Shown in pieces: positions 33,501 through 43,080 of a stretch of DNA of 64,000 nucleotides. The stretch comes from Negativicoccus succinicivorans. Lineage in GTDB: Bacteria > Bacillota > Negativicutes > Veillonellales > Negativicoccaceae. The translations under genes and the position numbers were made by a program. Location: the NCBI RefSeq assembly GCF_018372215.1, contig NZ_JAHAJN010000001.1, positions 124,001-188,000 on the forward strand, written 5' to 3'. Under the pieces are notes generated by a model. It did no database searches. It was not told the DNA's origin and worked only from the letters and a program-made list of their open reading frames with translations. Position 1 is the stretch's first letter; every line of letters starts with the position of its first letter.

Positions 33501-34819
33501 ATTTTGTTTTCCCAAGCGCAAATATAAAAACCGTCTGTTTTCGATTCCGGCGGCCAAAATCTATACTCATCTATATTGATCGTATTCTCCAGCGAAATTG
33601 TACACGGTTGCAATTGAGGATGGGTTTGTGAAATTCTTTCTCTTACGCCTTCGTTCTCTTCCGGATTCAGTGTGCAGGTACTGTACACTAAGCGACCACT
33701 CGGTTTTAAATACGTAACGGCACGTTCTACGATTGCCTGCTGTAAGAGAGGAAAGGCCTTTAATTCTTTCGAGGTCCGCCGCCATTTAAGATCCGGGCGA
33801 CGGCCGATAACTCCTAATCCTGAACAAGGAGCATCAACGAGTACTTTATCAAACCTTTTTTGCCAATTCGGATTTTCTTTAGTGGCGTCCTGCACCACTG
33901 CAGAAACGATAGTTACGCCCAACCGCTTACAATTATCCCGAATCAGCTGTTGTTTGTGAGGATATAAATCACAGGCAATAATTTCTCCCTGATTTTCCAT
34001 AATTTGTGCTAAGTGAGTGGTTTTACCGCCGGGCGCTGCACACAAATCTAATATAGTTTCACCCGGCTGCGGAGAAACTGCATGTGCTACCCACATCGCC
34101 GCTTCATCCTGGACATATAAAACCCCGCTTTGCAGCTCTTCACGAATGGCGGCAATCCCTCCCCGGCTAATGGAAAGACCTTCAGGAACAGCAAGCTTTA
34201 CTACGTCTACACCGCGAGATATTAAATTTCGTATAACCTCATCCCGAGTTTGCCTAAGCGTATTCACACGCACAGTGAGTGGCGCCGGCTGCATAAAATA
34301 AGCAAACAGCTCTTCCGTGCGTTCCATGCCCCATGTACGAACTGCCCATTGAGCGAACCACTTCGGCTGACAATATGTAAGACTTAAATAGGTAATAGGA
34401 TCATTTGTCCGTTGCGGAATTTTAAACCCTTCTCGCTTACGTAAATAGCTGCGTAAGCAACCGTTTACAAAACCCGCACTGCCACGATGTGATACTTCTT
34501 TTGTCAGCTCGACGGCTTCGTTAATGGCCGCGCGCGCAGGCACACTGTTTAGAAAAATAATTTGATATAATGCGCACAACAAAATGAGCCGTACATCCGC
34601 ATCCAATTTTGCCAACGGCTGGCGACTTAAACGGCCTAATATCCACTCCAAATAATTTTTCTTACGAATTACACCGTAAATGATTTCGGTGGCAAATCGG
34701 CGTTCGCGATCTTCAGCAGGCCATGTGGTAAATACTTGTTGCAAGGCAATATTTGCATAAGCCTCTTCCACAAGCACCTTACGCAAGACGACGAGCGCTA
34801 TTTCTCGAGCAGTTTTCAA
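33497..34819 (-). CDS. rsmB: 16S rRNA (cytosine-967-C5)-methyltransferase
   Basis: A 440-residue protein with an N-terminal NusB-like RNA-binding domain (about 1-140) and a C-terminal SAM methyltransferase domain. Catalytic cysteines are in DAPCSGLG and YSTCTLNPEENE, and the SAM site is LDLCAAPGGKTTHLAQ. It overlaps the DUF116 gene by 41 nt. Confidence 0.95.
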   Translation of the reverse strand: MKTAREIALVVLRKVLVEEAYANIALQQVFTTWPAEDRERRFATEIIYGVIRKKNYLEWILGRLSRQPLAKLDADVRLILLCALYQIIFLNSVPARAAINEAVELTKEVSHRGSAGFVNGCLRSYLRKREGFKIPQRTNDPITYLSLTYCQPKWFAQWAVRTWGMERTEELFAYFMQPAPLTVRVNTLRQTRDEVIRNLISRGVDVVKLAVPEGLSISRGGIAAIREELQSGVLYVQDEAAMWVAHAVSPQPGETILDLCAAPGGKTTHLAQIMENQGEIIACDLYPHKQQLIRDNCKRLGVTIVSAVVQDATKENPNWQKRFDKVLVDAPCSGLGVIGRRPDLKWRRTSKELKAFPLLQQAIVERAVTYLKPSGRLVYSTCTLNPEENEGVRERISQTHPQLQPCTISLENTINIDEYRFWPPESKTDGFYICAWENKI

Positions 34820-35612
34820 CAGACTTCTTTTCTCCTAACAAATGGGCTAATACTTTATCTACTTTTTGCAGATCCACTTGGGTATTGAAACAGGGACCAT
34901 AGGGACGACTATTTAAAACCCCGAACACTAAAATCGGAAAAACATCCCGCATTCCCAAAACCAGGTCCCGCTCACAAGCGATCGCAATAATCGCTTTAGG
35001 ACGATGTTTTTTTACTAAAAGGCGCGCAAAGGTTCCCCCGGTCGCGATATATAAGGAGACGCCATATGTTTTTGCAAGATGAACCAATCCTCCTACCGGA
35101 CAACGCCCGCATTCACGACAGGCAAACGCATCGCGAGTTACTTTAATCGGACAGGTATCATTTTGCAAGCAATGCGGTGTCAGCAGCATAATATCTTCCG
35201 GTTTGAGCTTCGTCAGGTAGCGCTCTGACAATGTATTGATTAAGTCTACCAACGACTGGGCGACATGCTCTTTCGGAATACGGAATACTTTGCCCCATAA
35301 AATGCAATACGGTAAAAAAATATATACCGCTTTACTGGCGCTACGTAAAATCCCCAAGGGCAATTCATGATGGGTTTCCAACGCCACGCCGATGCTTGCA
35401 ATCAGGCCGCCGCTGAAGATCACACCCGCTGCCGCCAAAACGTATGCAAGATTCGGCAAAACAGGATGCAGCAAAGCTAAGCCGGGCGCCAATAAATACG
35501 CAATCGCAAAGGCGGTCGCACTTAATGTTGCCCACGTCAACAAGGTCAAACGCAGGCAGAGATTACGATTTTGCAACGTTTCATCAATCTGTTTGTTCGC
35601 CAAGGGTTTCAC
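34779..35612 (-). CDS. DUF116 domain-containing protein
   Basis: A 277-residue protein with two N-terminal hydrophobic segments (about 22-45 and 48-78) and a C-terminal domain rich in cysteines: the pattern C-x5-C-x11-C-x2-C-x2-C in HCLQNDTCPI to CRECGRCPVGG suggests a metal or Fe-S site. DUF116 proteins recur beside fmt-rsmB in Clostridia and Negativicutes. Their function is not known to me. It overlaps fmt by 29 nt and rsmB by 41 nt, so it is tightly coupled to translation genes. Confidence 0.85.
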   Translation of the reverse strand: MKPLANKQIDETLQNRNLCLRLTLLTWATLSATAFAIAYLLAPGLALLHPVLPNLAYVLAAAGVIFSGGLIASIGVALETHHELPLGILRSASKAVYIFLPYCILWGKVFRIPKEHVAQSLVDLINTLSERYLTKLKPEDIMLLTPHCLQNDTCPIKVTRDAFACRECGRCPVGGLVHLAKTYGVSLYIATGGTFARLLVKKHRPKAIIAIACERDLVLGMRDVFPILVFGVLNSRPYGPCFNTQVDLQKVDKVLAHLLGEKKSVENCSRNSARRLA

Positions 35613-36525
35613 CTGATTTTATTTGGTAGCCGTTAATAAACTCAGCCGCCTGCATATTCCGTTTGCTTTCCGGCTGCATTTGCAAAAGCTGCAAGCTCCC
35701 CTCACCCGTACCGACAAAAACATCCGTACCGTCCACCAATAATTCACCCGGTAAAAGCATCGCATGCGCTTTTGTCAGAGCGGTTTGATGAATTTTCAAA
35801 CGTTTTTCGCGAAAGAATGTATAGGTTCCCGGATTCGTATGCAATGCACGCACTAAATTATGAATAGTGCGCGCATTTTTATTCCAGTGGATTCTTCCCT
35901 GTTCTTTAGCAATTTTTCCGGTACATGTAGCCCGATCGTGTACTTGCGGTGTAGCGTCACCAATCGCTGTATCCGCGTCCGCCAAGACCTCTTGCAAGGA
36001 TTCCGCACCGAGTAAGGACAAGTGCGCAGATAATTGATTGAAATCCCAATCAATAGGAATATCGATCCGACGTTGTAAGATGATATCGCCGGTATCCATA
36101 CCTTCATCTAAATGCATAATAGTGACACCGGTCGTCTTATCGCCATTGAGCAAACTGTACTGCATAGGTGCGGCGCCGCGATACTTGGGCAACAATGATG
36201 CGTGAACATTGATCGCACCAAGACGCGGAATTTCAAGAACTTCTGCCGGGAGAATTTGACCATAAGCCACCACGATCAAAAGTTCCGGTGCAAGTTCCTG
36301 TAATTTTTTTTGCGCGTCGACATCGCGCAGTGTTGCCGGCTGATACAACGACAAACCATGCGTACGGGCACACTCTTTCACCGGTGAAAAGCTCATTTTT
36401 TTACCGCGACGATTGACGCGATCCGGTTGTGTATATACACCGACAATTTCCGCTTTCGGATGTGTTAGTACCGACTCCAGACAGGGTACAGCAAATTGCG
36501 GCGTCCCCATAAAAACGACTCTCAT
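35584..36525 (-). CDS. fmt: Methionyl-tRNA formyltransferase
   Basis: A 313-residue enzyme formylating initiator Met-tRNA from 10-formyl-THF: FMGTPQFAVPCL, catalytic NVHASLLPKYRGAAP and HLDEGMDTGDI. ATG 36525 overlaps the def stop (ATGA). def-fmt coupling is universal in this cluster. Confidence 0.97.
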   Translation of the reverse strand: MRVVFMGTPQFAVPCLESVLTHPKAEIVGVYTQPDRVNRRGKKMSFSPVKECARTHGLSLYQPATLRDVDAQKKLQELAPELLIVVAYGQILPAEVLEIPRLGAINVHASLLPKYRGAAPMQYSLLNGDKTTGVTIMHLDEGMDTGDIILQRRIDIPIDWDFNQLSAHLSLLGAESLQEVLADADTAIGDATPQVHDRATCTGKIAKEQGRIHWNKNARTIHNLVRALHTNPGTYTFFREKRLKIHQTALTKAHAMLLPGELLVDGTDVFVGTGEGSLQLLQMQPESKRNMQAAEFINGYQIKSGETLGEQTD

Positions 36526-36995
36526 TCGATCGTTCCTTCATTTTCTTTGTACAAATTTTTCGCACGTTCGATGTAAAGAGTACCATCAATATGGTCATTT
36601 TCATGTTGGATAGCCTGCGCCAACAGTCCCGTTGCTCTTACCTCATGCGTACGCCCATTACGATCTTCATATCGTACAGTAACGCTGGTAGAGCGCTCGA
36701 CCACTCCCACAAAACCAGGAACACTTAAGCAACCTTCCGTCATTTCTTCTTTTTCGTCAGATAAAGTAATAATTTCCGGGTTAATATATTCCACATAACC
36801 GTTGCCGTCATCAATCACAAAGATCCGCAACGATTCACCGACTTGTGGTGCTGCAAGGCCCACGCCGTTGGCATCATATAACGTATCTTTCATATCCTTC
36901 AGCAAAGTTTTAATCGATTTTGTCATTTTTGTAACAGGTTGCGCTTTTGTTTTCAGTACGGGCGCGCCCGCCAATACAATTTTACGAATTGCCAA
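36522..36995 (-). CDS. def: Peptide deformylase
   Basis: A 157-residue metalloenzyme removing the N-formyl group. The three motifs are present: GVGLAAPQ (44-51), EGCLSVPG with Cys89, and QHENDH with His131 and His135 as metal ligands and Glu132 as base. TTG 36995 is preferred as start because GAGG (37007-37004) is 8 nt upstream. A GTG at 37004 overlaps that site. Confidence 0.95.
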   Translation of the reverse strand: MAIRKIVLAGAPVLKTKAQPVTKMTKSIKTLLKDMKDTLYDANGVGLAAPQVGESLRIFVIDDGNGYVEYINPEIITLSDEKEEMTEGCLSVPGFVGVVERSTSVTVRYEDRNGRTHEVRATGLLAQAIQHENDHIDGTLYIERAKNLYKENEGTIE

Positions 36996-37016
36996 TCGTG
37001 TCACCTCTTTTGTATG

Positions 37017-39350
37017 TTAGCTCATTTCCATATCTATTATTATACCATTTACTTGCCATAGGTCGCTTTTCTTGATATGCGCTCTAACCGTGTTAAGATT
37101 TTTTGCTGTTATTTGAAACGACATATAAAACCGGTCACGTAATTTAGCCTGATAATCAGGATAAATATCCGTATATTCCACTTCTACCCCTTTTTCTGCA
37201 AGGATTTTTGCAAGATCATCAAATAGAACTTGTAAATGACTTTGCGCTTTTTCTTGGCTCTCCGCAAAAGCGCTGATTTTAGCGCGTTCAAAAAATGGCG
37301 GGTAATGCAAATACTCGCGCAGTTCAAGTTCTTCGGTATAAAAATTCTGCCATTCATCGGTGCAGGCCGCCTGCAATGCATAATGCCCCGGATGGTATGT
37401 CTGCACAATGACGCGCCCATCACCGTCTTTACGTCCTGCGCGTCCGGCTGCTTGCACAACCAATTGAAATACCTGTTCCGCCGCATTATATTGCGGGCGA
37501 TTTAATAATGCATCGATGCTTAAAATTCCGACACAGCCGACATTAGGAATATCATGGCCTTTCGCCACCAGCTGCGTTCCCAATAAAATATCGGCTTTCC
37601 CTTGTGCAAAGGTATCTAAAATTTCTGCGCGCCGCCTTGCATTCCCTGCATTATCCGTATCCAAACGCAGAACTTTCGCCCGGGGAAATGCTTCCGCTAC
37701 CACTTTTTGCGCGCGTTGCGTGCCGAGTCCAAAATATTTAATCGCTTTACTGCCACAATTTGGGCAGCTTGCGGGCATCTCCCGTGCGCCGCCGCAACGA
37801 TGGCATTGTAAAGTATGAGTCGGTAAATGATAGGTATAAGGCAAGTCGCAATGAGGACAGGTTAAAACATAACCGCATGTTCGACAGGAAACATGGGTAG
37901 CATAGCCGCGTCGGTTTAAAAGCAAAATAATTTGACGTCCTTGCGAAAGCATCGTCTGCATCGTCTGATACAATTCCCGTGAAAGAATGGAACGATTCCC
38001 CGCCTCCAGCTCGCTGCGCATATCGACAATATGCATTTTCGGTAAGGATACACCGCCGATACGTTCCGGGAGCAGTAGTGTAGTGATTTCGCCATTTTCA
38101 GCGCGATAATAACTTTCCATCGAGGGTGTTGCCGCGCCTAAAACGAGCGGACAATGATGCCAACGTGCACGCCACTCCGCCACACGTCTGGCATGATACC
38201 GTGTCTGCTCACTTTGTTTGTAGCTGGCATCGTATTCTTCATCGATAACAATAAGGCCGATGTCTTCTGCCGGCATGAATACGGCGGAACGTGGTCCGAT
38301 TACAATATTTCCCCGGCCCGCGCGCACACGCCGCCAGTTATTAAAGCGCTCCAGCTCCGTCAGACCGCTGTGCTGACAAAAAATTTTTTCCGCTCCGAAG
38401 CGTGCCGTAAAGCGACGCACCACTTGATCCGTTAGCGAAATTTCCGGCGTCAAAATCAATACGTTCTTGCCTTTCTCTACGGCGTTAGCGGCAGCGCGCA
38501 AGTATATTTCCGTTTTGCCGCTGGCAGTGACTCCATGTAGCAAAAACGTTTCATTACGCTGTTCATTTAAGGCTGACAGAATGGATGCCCACGCTTGCTT
38601 CTGTGCCGAGGTAAGTGGAGGTAAATGATCCGGGATACCGGTATGGTCGCTGCACTTTTCGTGAGTGCTTACATAACCATTGCTTAGCGCAGATTTACGT
38701 AACGCGGCAGAAAATCCCGCAGCATTTAACTCTGCTGATGTTTGCTCCGGATGCTCTGTTAAAAAGAGAACCAGCTCCTGCTGACGAGGCGTACGCATAA
38801 GTTGTGATTGTGTGGGTTCAATGGCTGCATCCCAAACGATTTCACTCGCGAATCGCGAATCACTCAGCTGTTTTAGTTCACCTTTAATCCAGCCATTGGC
38901 AAGTGCCTCCAGCATATTGGGAAAATAATTCTTCAGAAGTTTTTGATGGTTTGTAGGAATATTCTCAGGTGCTATTTTTTTTTGTCCTGATACCGTTAAG
39001 CTATAGCGCGTTTGGCCTTTAATCGTCTTTTTATCCACTAAAAATAAACGCAATGCTTCAATCAATGGACACGCATAGTACATTGCCAACCATTCAGCAA
39101 GTGCCAGCATTTCCGATGTAAACCAGGCATTATCTCCTATTGCCTCAAAAATACTTTTCAACTCGCGCGTTGTATCCTCAAAAGTTTCCGACCGAGTCTT
39201 CCAAACGATCCCCTCTTCGTGACCGGTTCCCCATGGAACAATCACTCGCCAACCGGGAGTGATATATTCCAAATGAGCGGGAATACGGTATGAAAAACAT
39301 TTTTGTAAATGCTTAGTCGGTCGGTTAATGATAATTTCAGCTACCGTCAT
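37017..39350 (-). CDS. priA: Primosomal replication restart helicase PriA
   Basis: A 777-residue superfamily 2 helicase reloading replisomes at stalled forks. Walker A is in GVTASGKTEIYLRA, the DEAH-type box reads DEEYDASYK, and the zinc-binding insert has paired cysteines (CRTCGYVLTCPHC, CHRCGG and CPNCGS). The conserved AAGRAGRKDGDGRV block follows. ATG 39350 follows an AGGAG site. The frame extends to 39380 without an RBS. Confidence 0.96.
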   Translation of the reverse strand: MTVAEIIINRPTKHLQKCFSYRIPAHLEYITPGWRVIVPWGTGHEEGIVWKTRSETFEDTTRELKSIFEAIGDNAWFTSEMLALAEWLAMYYACPLIEALRLFLVDKKTIKGQTRYSLTVSGQKKIAPENIPTNHQKLLKNYFPNMLEALANGWIKGELKQLSDSRFASEIVWDAAIEPTQSQLMRTPRQQELVLFLTEHPEQTSAELNAAGFSAALRKSALSNGYVSTHEKCSDHTGIPDHLPPLTSAQKQAWASILSALNEQRNETFLLHGVTASGKTEIYLRAAANAVEKGKNVLILTPEISLTDQVVRRFTARFGAEKIFCQHSGLTELERFNNWRRVRAGRGNIVIGPRSAVFMPAEDIGLIVIDEEYDASYKQSEQTRYHARRVAEWRARWHHCPLVLGAATPSMESYYRAENGEITTLLLPERIGGVSLPKMHIVDMRSELEAGNRSILSRELYQTMQTMLSQGRQIILLLNRRGYATHVSCRTCGYVLTCPHCDLPYTYHLPTHTLQCHRCGGAREMPASCPNCGSKAIKYFGLGTQRAQKVVAEAFPRAKVLRLDTDNAGNARRRAEILDTFAQGKADILLGTQLVAKGHDIPNVGCVGILSIDALLNRPQYNAAEQVFQLVVQAAGRAGRKDGDGRVIVQTYHPGHYALQAACTDEWQNFYTEELELREYLHYPPFFERAKISAFAESQEKAQSHLQVLFDDLAKILAEKGVEVEYTDIYPDYQAKLRDRFYMSFQITAKNLNTVRAHIKKSDLWQVNGIIIDMEMS

Positions 39351-39365
39351 AAACTCTCCTATGTG

Positions 39366-39392
39366 AAAAGAAGACGGCATATACCGTCTTCT
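39366..39392 (-). terminator. Intrinsic terminator after metK
   Basis: Stem of about 10 bp (AAGAAGACGG with CCGTCTTCTT) and a 6-nt loop, immediately after the metK stop and followed by a short T-run (TTTTC). It partly insulates priA from the SAM-riboswitch transcript. The T-run is short, so read-through is likely. Confidence 0.65.
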
Positions 39393-40579
39393 TATAATCC
39401 TGCATCTTTACGCAATTCATCTGCTTTATCGGTGCGCTCCCACGGCAAATCAATATCCGTTCTACCGAAGTGCCCGTAGGACGCGGTCTGTGCATAAATC
39501 GGTCGTTGTAAGTCAAGATCGCGAATTATTGCTGCCGGTCGTAAATCAAAATGGGTGCGAACCAGGTCCGTGATTTTTTCATTAGGGATCTTACCCGTGT
39601 CAAAGGTGTTGACTAAAATTGACACCGGGTGCGCTACGCCGATCGCATATGCCAGCTGAATTTCACATCGATCTGCAATCCCCGACGCGACAATATTTTT
39701 CGCCACGTGACGTGCTGCATAAGCCGCCGAGCGATCTACTTTTGTCGGATCTTTACCGGAAAATGCACCGCCGCCGTGGCGAGCCATCCCGCCATAGGTA
39801 TCCACAATAATTTTACGACCGGTCAAGCCGGCGTCCCCTTGCGGACCGCCAATGACAAAGCGCCCTGTAGGATTAATATAGAGCTTCGTTTTATTGTCAT
39901 ACAAGTTATCCGGCAAAATAGGCTTGATGACCTGCTCGATAATATCGTCACGTAATTCTGCTATCTCTACTTCGGGGCTATGCTGTGTCGAGATAACGAT
40001 TGTATCAATATGTACCGGCTTACCATCCACATATTCTACGGTTACTTGTGTTTTACCGTCCGGACGCAAATACGGCAAAATACCGTCCTTGCGAACTTCC
40101 GCCAACCGTCGCGCCAAACGATGTGCTAACGAGATCGGCAACGGCATCAATTCAGGTGTTTCGCGAACCGCATAGCCGAACATAAGGCCTTGATCGCCGG
40201 CACCGATTTCGTCAAAGATGTCTTCACTTTTTTCTTTTGCTTCCCACGAGCTGTCTACACCGATAGCGATATCTTGCGACTGTTCATCAATCGATACCAA
40301 CACCCCGCAAGTATCCGCATCAAATCCGTATTTCGCACGATCATAACCGATGCGTCGAATCGTCTCACGAATAATTTTATTGATATCAATGGAGCAGGAT
40401 GTCGATATTTCACCAACAACGTGTACTAAACCGGTGCTGACTACTGTTTCACAGGCAACTCGTCCATCCGGGTCCTGTGCCAAAATCGCGTCCAAAATAT
40501 TGTCTGAAATTTGATCGGCAATTTTATCCGGATGTCCTTCCGTTACCGATTCTGAAGTAAAGAATTCTCTTTCTGCCAA
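39392..40579 (-). CDS. metK: S-adenosylmethionine synthetase
   Basis: A 395-residue MAT with SVTEGHPDKIADQISD, GAGDQGLMFGYA, GGAFSGKDPTKVDRS and the terminal PWE block. It makes SAM from methionine and ATP. The start is TTG 40579, with AAAGGAG 8 nt upstream. An ATG at 40615 in the same frame lies inside the riboswitch terminator and cannot be the start. Controlled by the SAM-I riboswitch in front. Confidence 0.96.
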   Translation of the reverse strand: MAEREFFTSESVTEGHPDKIADQISDNILDAILAQDPDGRVACETVVSTGLVHVVGEISTSCSIDINKIIRETIRRIGYDRAKYGFDADTCGVLVSIDEQSQDIAIGVDSSWEAKEKSEDIFDEIGAGDQGLMFGYAVRETPELMPLPISLAHRLARRLAEVRKDGILPYLRPDGKTQVTVEYVDGKPVHIDTIVISTQHSPEVEIAELRDDIIEQVIKPILPDNLYDNKTKLYINPTGRFVIGGPQGDAGLTGRKIIVDTYGGMARHGGGAFSGKDPTKVDRSAAYAARHVAKNIVASGIADRCEIQLAYAIGVAHPVSILVNTFDTGKIPNEKITDLVRTHFDLRPAAIIRDLDLQRPIYAQTASYGHFGRTDIDLPWERTDKADELRKDAGL

Positions 40580-40600
40580 AATATTCGCTCCTTTTGCATA

Positions 40601-40717
40601 AAAAAATCCCTCCATGAGGGATTTCCCTCATCTTCCAGTTGCCTGTCGGATGTAGCACCGAATTGAACCGGTTGCTGTGGCTTCTACGGGCCGAATCCCT
40701 CCACCACTCTGGATGAG
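40601..40717 (-). ncRNA. SAM-I riboswitch (S-box) with terminator, upstream of metK
   Basis: On the - strand the S-box core is clear: CTCATCCAGAGTGGTGGAGG, GAAGCCACAGCAACC, GGTGCTACATCC and the closing GATGAG (P1 pairs 40712-40717 with 40627-40632). A terminator hairpin follows at 40601-40624 (AAATCCCTC/GAGGGATTT plus T-run). SAM binding should switch metK off at the transcription level. Confidence 0.97.
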
Positions 40718-40727
40718 TACAATTATT

Positions 40728-40756
40728 ATTTTATGATATTATGCTATTTTTTGCAA
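40728..40756 (-). promoter_or_regulatory. Promoter of the metK riboswitch transcript
   Basis: TTGCAA (40751-40756) and TAAAAT (- strand of 40728-40733) with exactly 17 nt between them, about 11 nt before the S-box aptamer. It overlaps the last codons of coaBC. Confidence 0.65.
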
Positions 40757-41952
40757 GCGTTTGCCAACTTCGCCGCCCGTTTGATGATCTCTTCCGCCAC
40801 CCGGTCTTTAGTCATGATATCCAAAGATTCGTGACTGCCGTCACGATAGACAAACGTTACGATGTTAGTCTCCGTCTGGAAACCGGCGCCGGGGGCAGCC
40901 ACATTATTGGCCACCAACATATCCAAATTTTTCTTGACCAATTTGCCCTTAGCATATTCCAAAACATTTTGGGTTTCCGCCGCAAACCCGATCAAAATTT
41001 GTTGCTTTTTACGTTGGCCCAGTTCATATAAAATATCAGGATTGCGTACCAGCTTGATTCGCATATCGTCGTCCTGTTTTTTGATTTTTTGAGATGCAGT
41101 TTTCGCCGGGCGATAATCTGCAACAGCTGCCGCTTTGACGACAATATCGGCAGTATCAAATTCGGCATCAATGGCGTCCTTCATTTCCCGCGCGCTATTG
41201 ACATGAACGATACGTACACCGGGAACTTCCGGCAGCGATGTTGCCGCACTGACCAAGACCACTTCGGCTCCCTGGCAAGCTGCAGCAGCGGCTACCGCAT
41301 ACCCCATTTTGCCGCTGGAGCGGTTGGAGAGATACCGTACCGGGTCAATAGCCTCGCGTGTCCCACCGGCGCTGACAACCACTTTTTTACCTTGCAACAG
41401 ACCTTGCGACGCCACTCTTTCAATGGTGGCAACGATTGTCTCTACGGCGGGGAAGCGCCCCTTACCGTTTGTACCGCAGGCCATATCCCCCGATTCCGGT
41501 TCGATGACGGTATAGCCCGCACTAGCCAACTTTTGTAAATTGCTTTGCGTAAAAGGATTTTCGTACATTCGGGTATTCATCGCCGGCACGACAACTACCG
41601 GAGCGGGTGTTGCCATTACGGTTGTCGTCAGCATATCATCGGCAATCCCGTTGGCTACTTTGCCAATTAAATTTGCGGTCGCCGGAGCCAAGACGAAAAC
41701 ATCCGCCAAGTTAGCCAGAGCAATGTGTTCTACATTCCAATGGGTGATTTCTCCCCACATCGTCGTCGTAACCGGCTGACCGGAAAGCTCACGAAAAGAA
41801 AGCGGCGCCACCAACTTCGTTGCGTGTTCCGTCATAATCACATGAACTTCCGCGCCATGTCGACGCAGCTCTCTAACCAAAAAAAGCGCTTTGTAAACAG
41901 CAATACCGCCGCTTACGCCAAGAACTACTTTTTTCCCTTGTAAGCGTTCCAT
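40744..41952 (-). CDS. coaBC: Bifunctional phosphopantothenoylcysteine decarboxylase/synthetase
   Basis: A 402-residue fusion for coenzyme A synthesis. The N-terminal flavoprotein CoaC domain (about 1-185) has GGIAVYKA and PAMNTRMYENP, and the C-terminal CoaB domain (about 186-402) has SAGGTREAIDPVRYLSNRSSGKMG. FMN-dependent. It starts one base from the rpoZ stop. Confidence 0.96.
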   Translation of the reverse strand: MERLQGKKVVLGVSGGIAVYKALFLVRELRRHGAEVHVIMTEHATKLVAPLSFRELSGQPVTTTMWGEITHWNVEHIALANLADVFVLAPATANLIGKVANGIADDMLTTTVMATPAPVVVVPAMNTRMYENPFTQSNLQKLASAGYTVIEPESGDMACGTNGKGRFPAVETIVATIERVASQGLLQGKKVVVSAGGTREAIDPVRYLSNRSSGKMGYAVAAAAACQGAEVVLVSAATSLPEVPGVRIVHVNSAREMKDAIDAEFDTADIVVKAAAVADYRPAKTASQKIKKQDDDMRIKLVRNPDILYELGQRKKQQILIGFAAETQNVLEYAKGKLVKKNLDMLVANNVAAPGAGFQTETNIVTFVYRDGSHESLDIMTKDRVAEEIIKRAAKLANACKK

Positions 41953-42164
41953 TATCGTATATTTCCCGCCGGATGGGTAGCCGCTTTCTTGACTTTACCG
42001 TAATAAATTTCTTCTAAAGCAATCGTTGTCGGCTTTTTCTCATCAGCTTCTACCAATGCCTCCGCTCCTTCGGTGAGTTCTCGTGCTCGTTTAGCCACCA
42101 TAGAAACCAAGGTATATTTACTGTCTACACGCTCCAATAAGTCATCAATTGATGGGAATACCAT
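41952..42164 (-). CDS. rpoZ: RNA polymerase omega subunit
   Basis: A 70-residue protein of usual omega length with the SKYTLVSMVAKRARELTEGA and PTTIALEEIYYGKV blocks. It helps assemble RNA polymerase. The gmk-rpoZ-coaBC order is conserved. RBS GGGAGG lies before ATG 42164. Confidence 0.93.
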   Translation of the reverse strand: MVFPSIDDLLERVDSKYTLVSMVAKRARELTEGAEALVEADEKKPTTIALEEIYYGKVKKAATHPAGNIR

Positions 42165-42166
42165 AA

Positions 42167-42811
42167 CTACATAACCTCCCTGGTAATATACTTTTCAAAA
42201 ATAGTATCGATTTGCTCTTTATTACGCGACAGTTTACAACGTTCTGCCACCATAATGGCGCGAACTTTATCTACGGCTTCATCCAATTTATCATTGACAA
42301 CGATGTAGTCATATTGGTGCGCTAACTCGAGTTCGCCAATCACTTTCGCAAGACGCATTTGAATCACTTCTTTGGAATCAGTATCCCGAGCATACAAACG
42401 ATGAGAGAGCTCCTGTAAAGATGGTGGGACAATGTAAATAAAAATCCCTTCGGGATATTTTTTCTTGACCTGCATCGCGCCTTGAATATCGATCTCAAGC
42501 AAGACCGTTTTACCTTCATGAACCAAATCAAGTACTTGCTTTCTCGGTGTGCCGTAGTAATTGTTATAAACTTCGGCATATTCAAGAAAGGCGTCTTGTT
42601 TCAACATGTTTTTAAACTTATCGACAGAAGTAAAGAAATAATTGACCCCGTCAACCTCACCTACTCGTTGCGGCCGGGTGGTAACCGAAATGGAGTAACG
42701 AATTTCCGGATGAAGCCGGCGCAGTGCATCACAAATCGTGCCCTTACCTGCACCGGAAGGACCTGAGACCACTAAAAGTACGCCTTCGTCATGTTTATAC
42801 TCCGCGCTCAT
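42167..42811 (-). CDS. gmk: Guanylate kinase
   Basis: A 214-residue P-loop kinase making GDP from GMP. Walker A is GPSGAGKGT (16-24), followed by the RYSISVTTRPQRVGEVDGVNY GMP-binding segment. It overlaps remA by ATGA. Confidence 0.96.
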   Translation of the reverse strand: MSAEYKHDEGVLLVVSGPSGAGKGTICDALRRLHPEIRYSISVTTRPQRVGEVDGVNYFFTSVDKFKNMLKQDAFLEYAEVYNNYYGTPRKQVLDLVHEGKTVLLEIDIQGAMQVKKKYPEGIFIYIVPPSLQELSHRLYARDTDSKEVIQMRLAKVIGELELAHQYDYIVVNDKLDEAVDKVRAIMVAERCKLSRNKEQIDTIFEKYITREVM

Positions 42812-43080
42812 TCTTTTTCTTCATCCCATTCTTCGCCGAATTCATGTAACCGGTTGGCAATGGTTTCCGGCTGGATAGCTGATAGAATAATCTGCCCGCT
42901 GTCCATAATCAAAACGGCGCGAGTTTTCCGGCCATACGTTGCATCTACCAGAATACTCCCTTCGCGGGCTTCTTGGATCATACGCTTGATCGGAGCTGAT
43001 TCCGGACTAATGATTGCCATCAGTCGACTGGCGGAAACCATATTGCCAAATCCGATATTAATTAATCGTACATTCATCAT
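42808..43080 (-). CDS. remA: RemA/DUF370 family regulatory protein
   Basis: A 90-residue protein with INIGFGNMVSASRLMAIISP, DATYGRKTRAVLIMDSG and HVIL-like strands typical of RemA, a DNA-binding regulator of matrix genes in Bacillus. Matrix genes are not visible here, so targets are unknown. ATG 43080 (or 43077) is preferred: GGAG lies 6 nt before 43080. The frame extending to 43110 overlaps dapF further. It overlaps dapF by 23 nt. Confidence 0.86.
   Translation of the reverse strand: MMNVRLINIGFGNMVSASRLMAIISPESAPIKRMIQEAREGSILVDATYGRKTRAVLIMDSGQIILSAIQPETIANRLHEFGEEWDEEKE

Noticed and set aside
40580..40615. ATG 40615 as the metK start
   Set aside because: It lies in the SAM riboswitch terminator and lacks an RBS. 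TTG 40579 has AAAGGAG.
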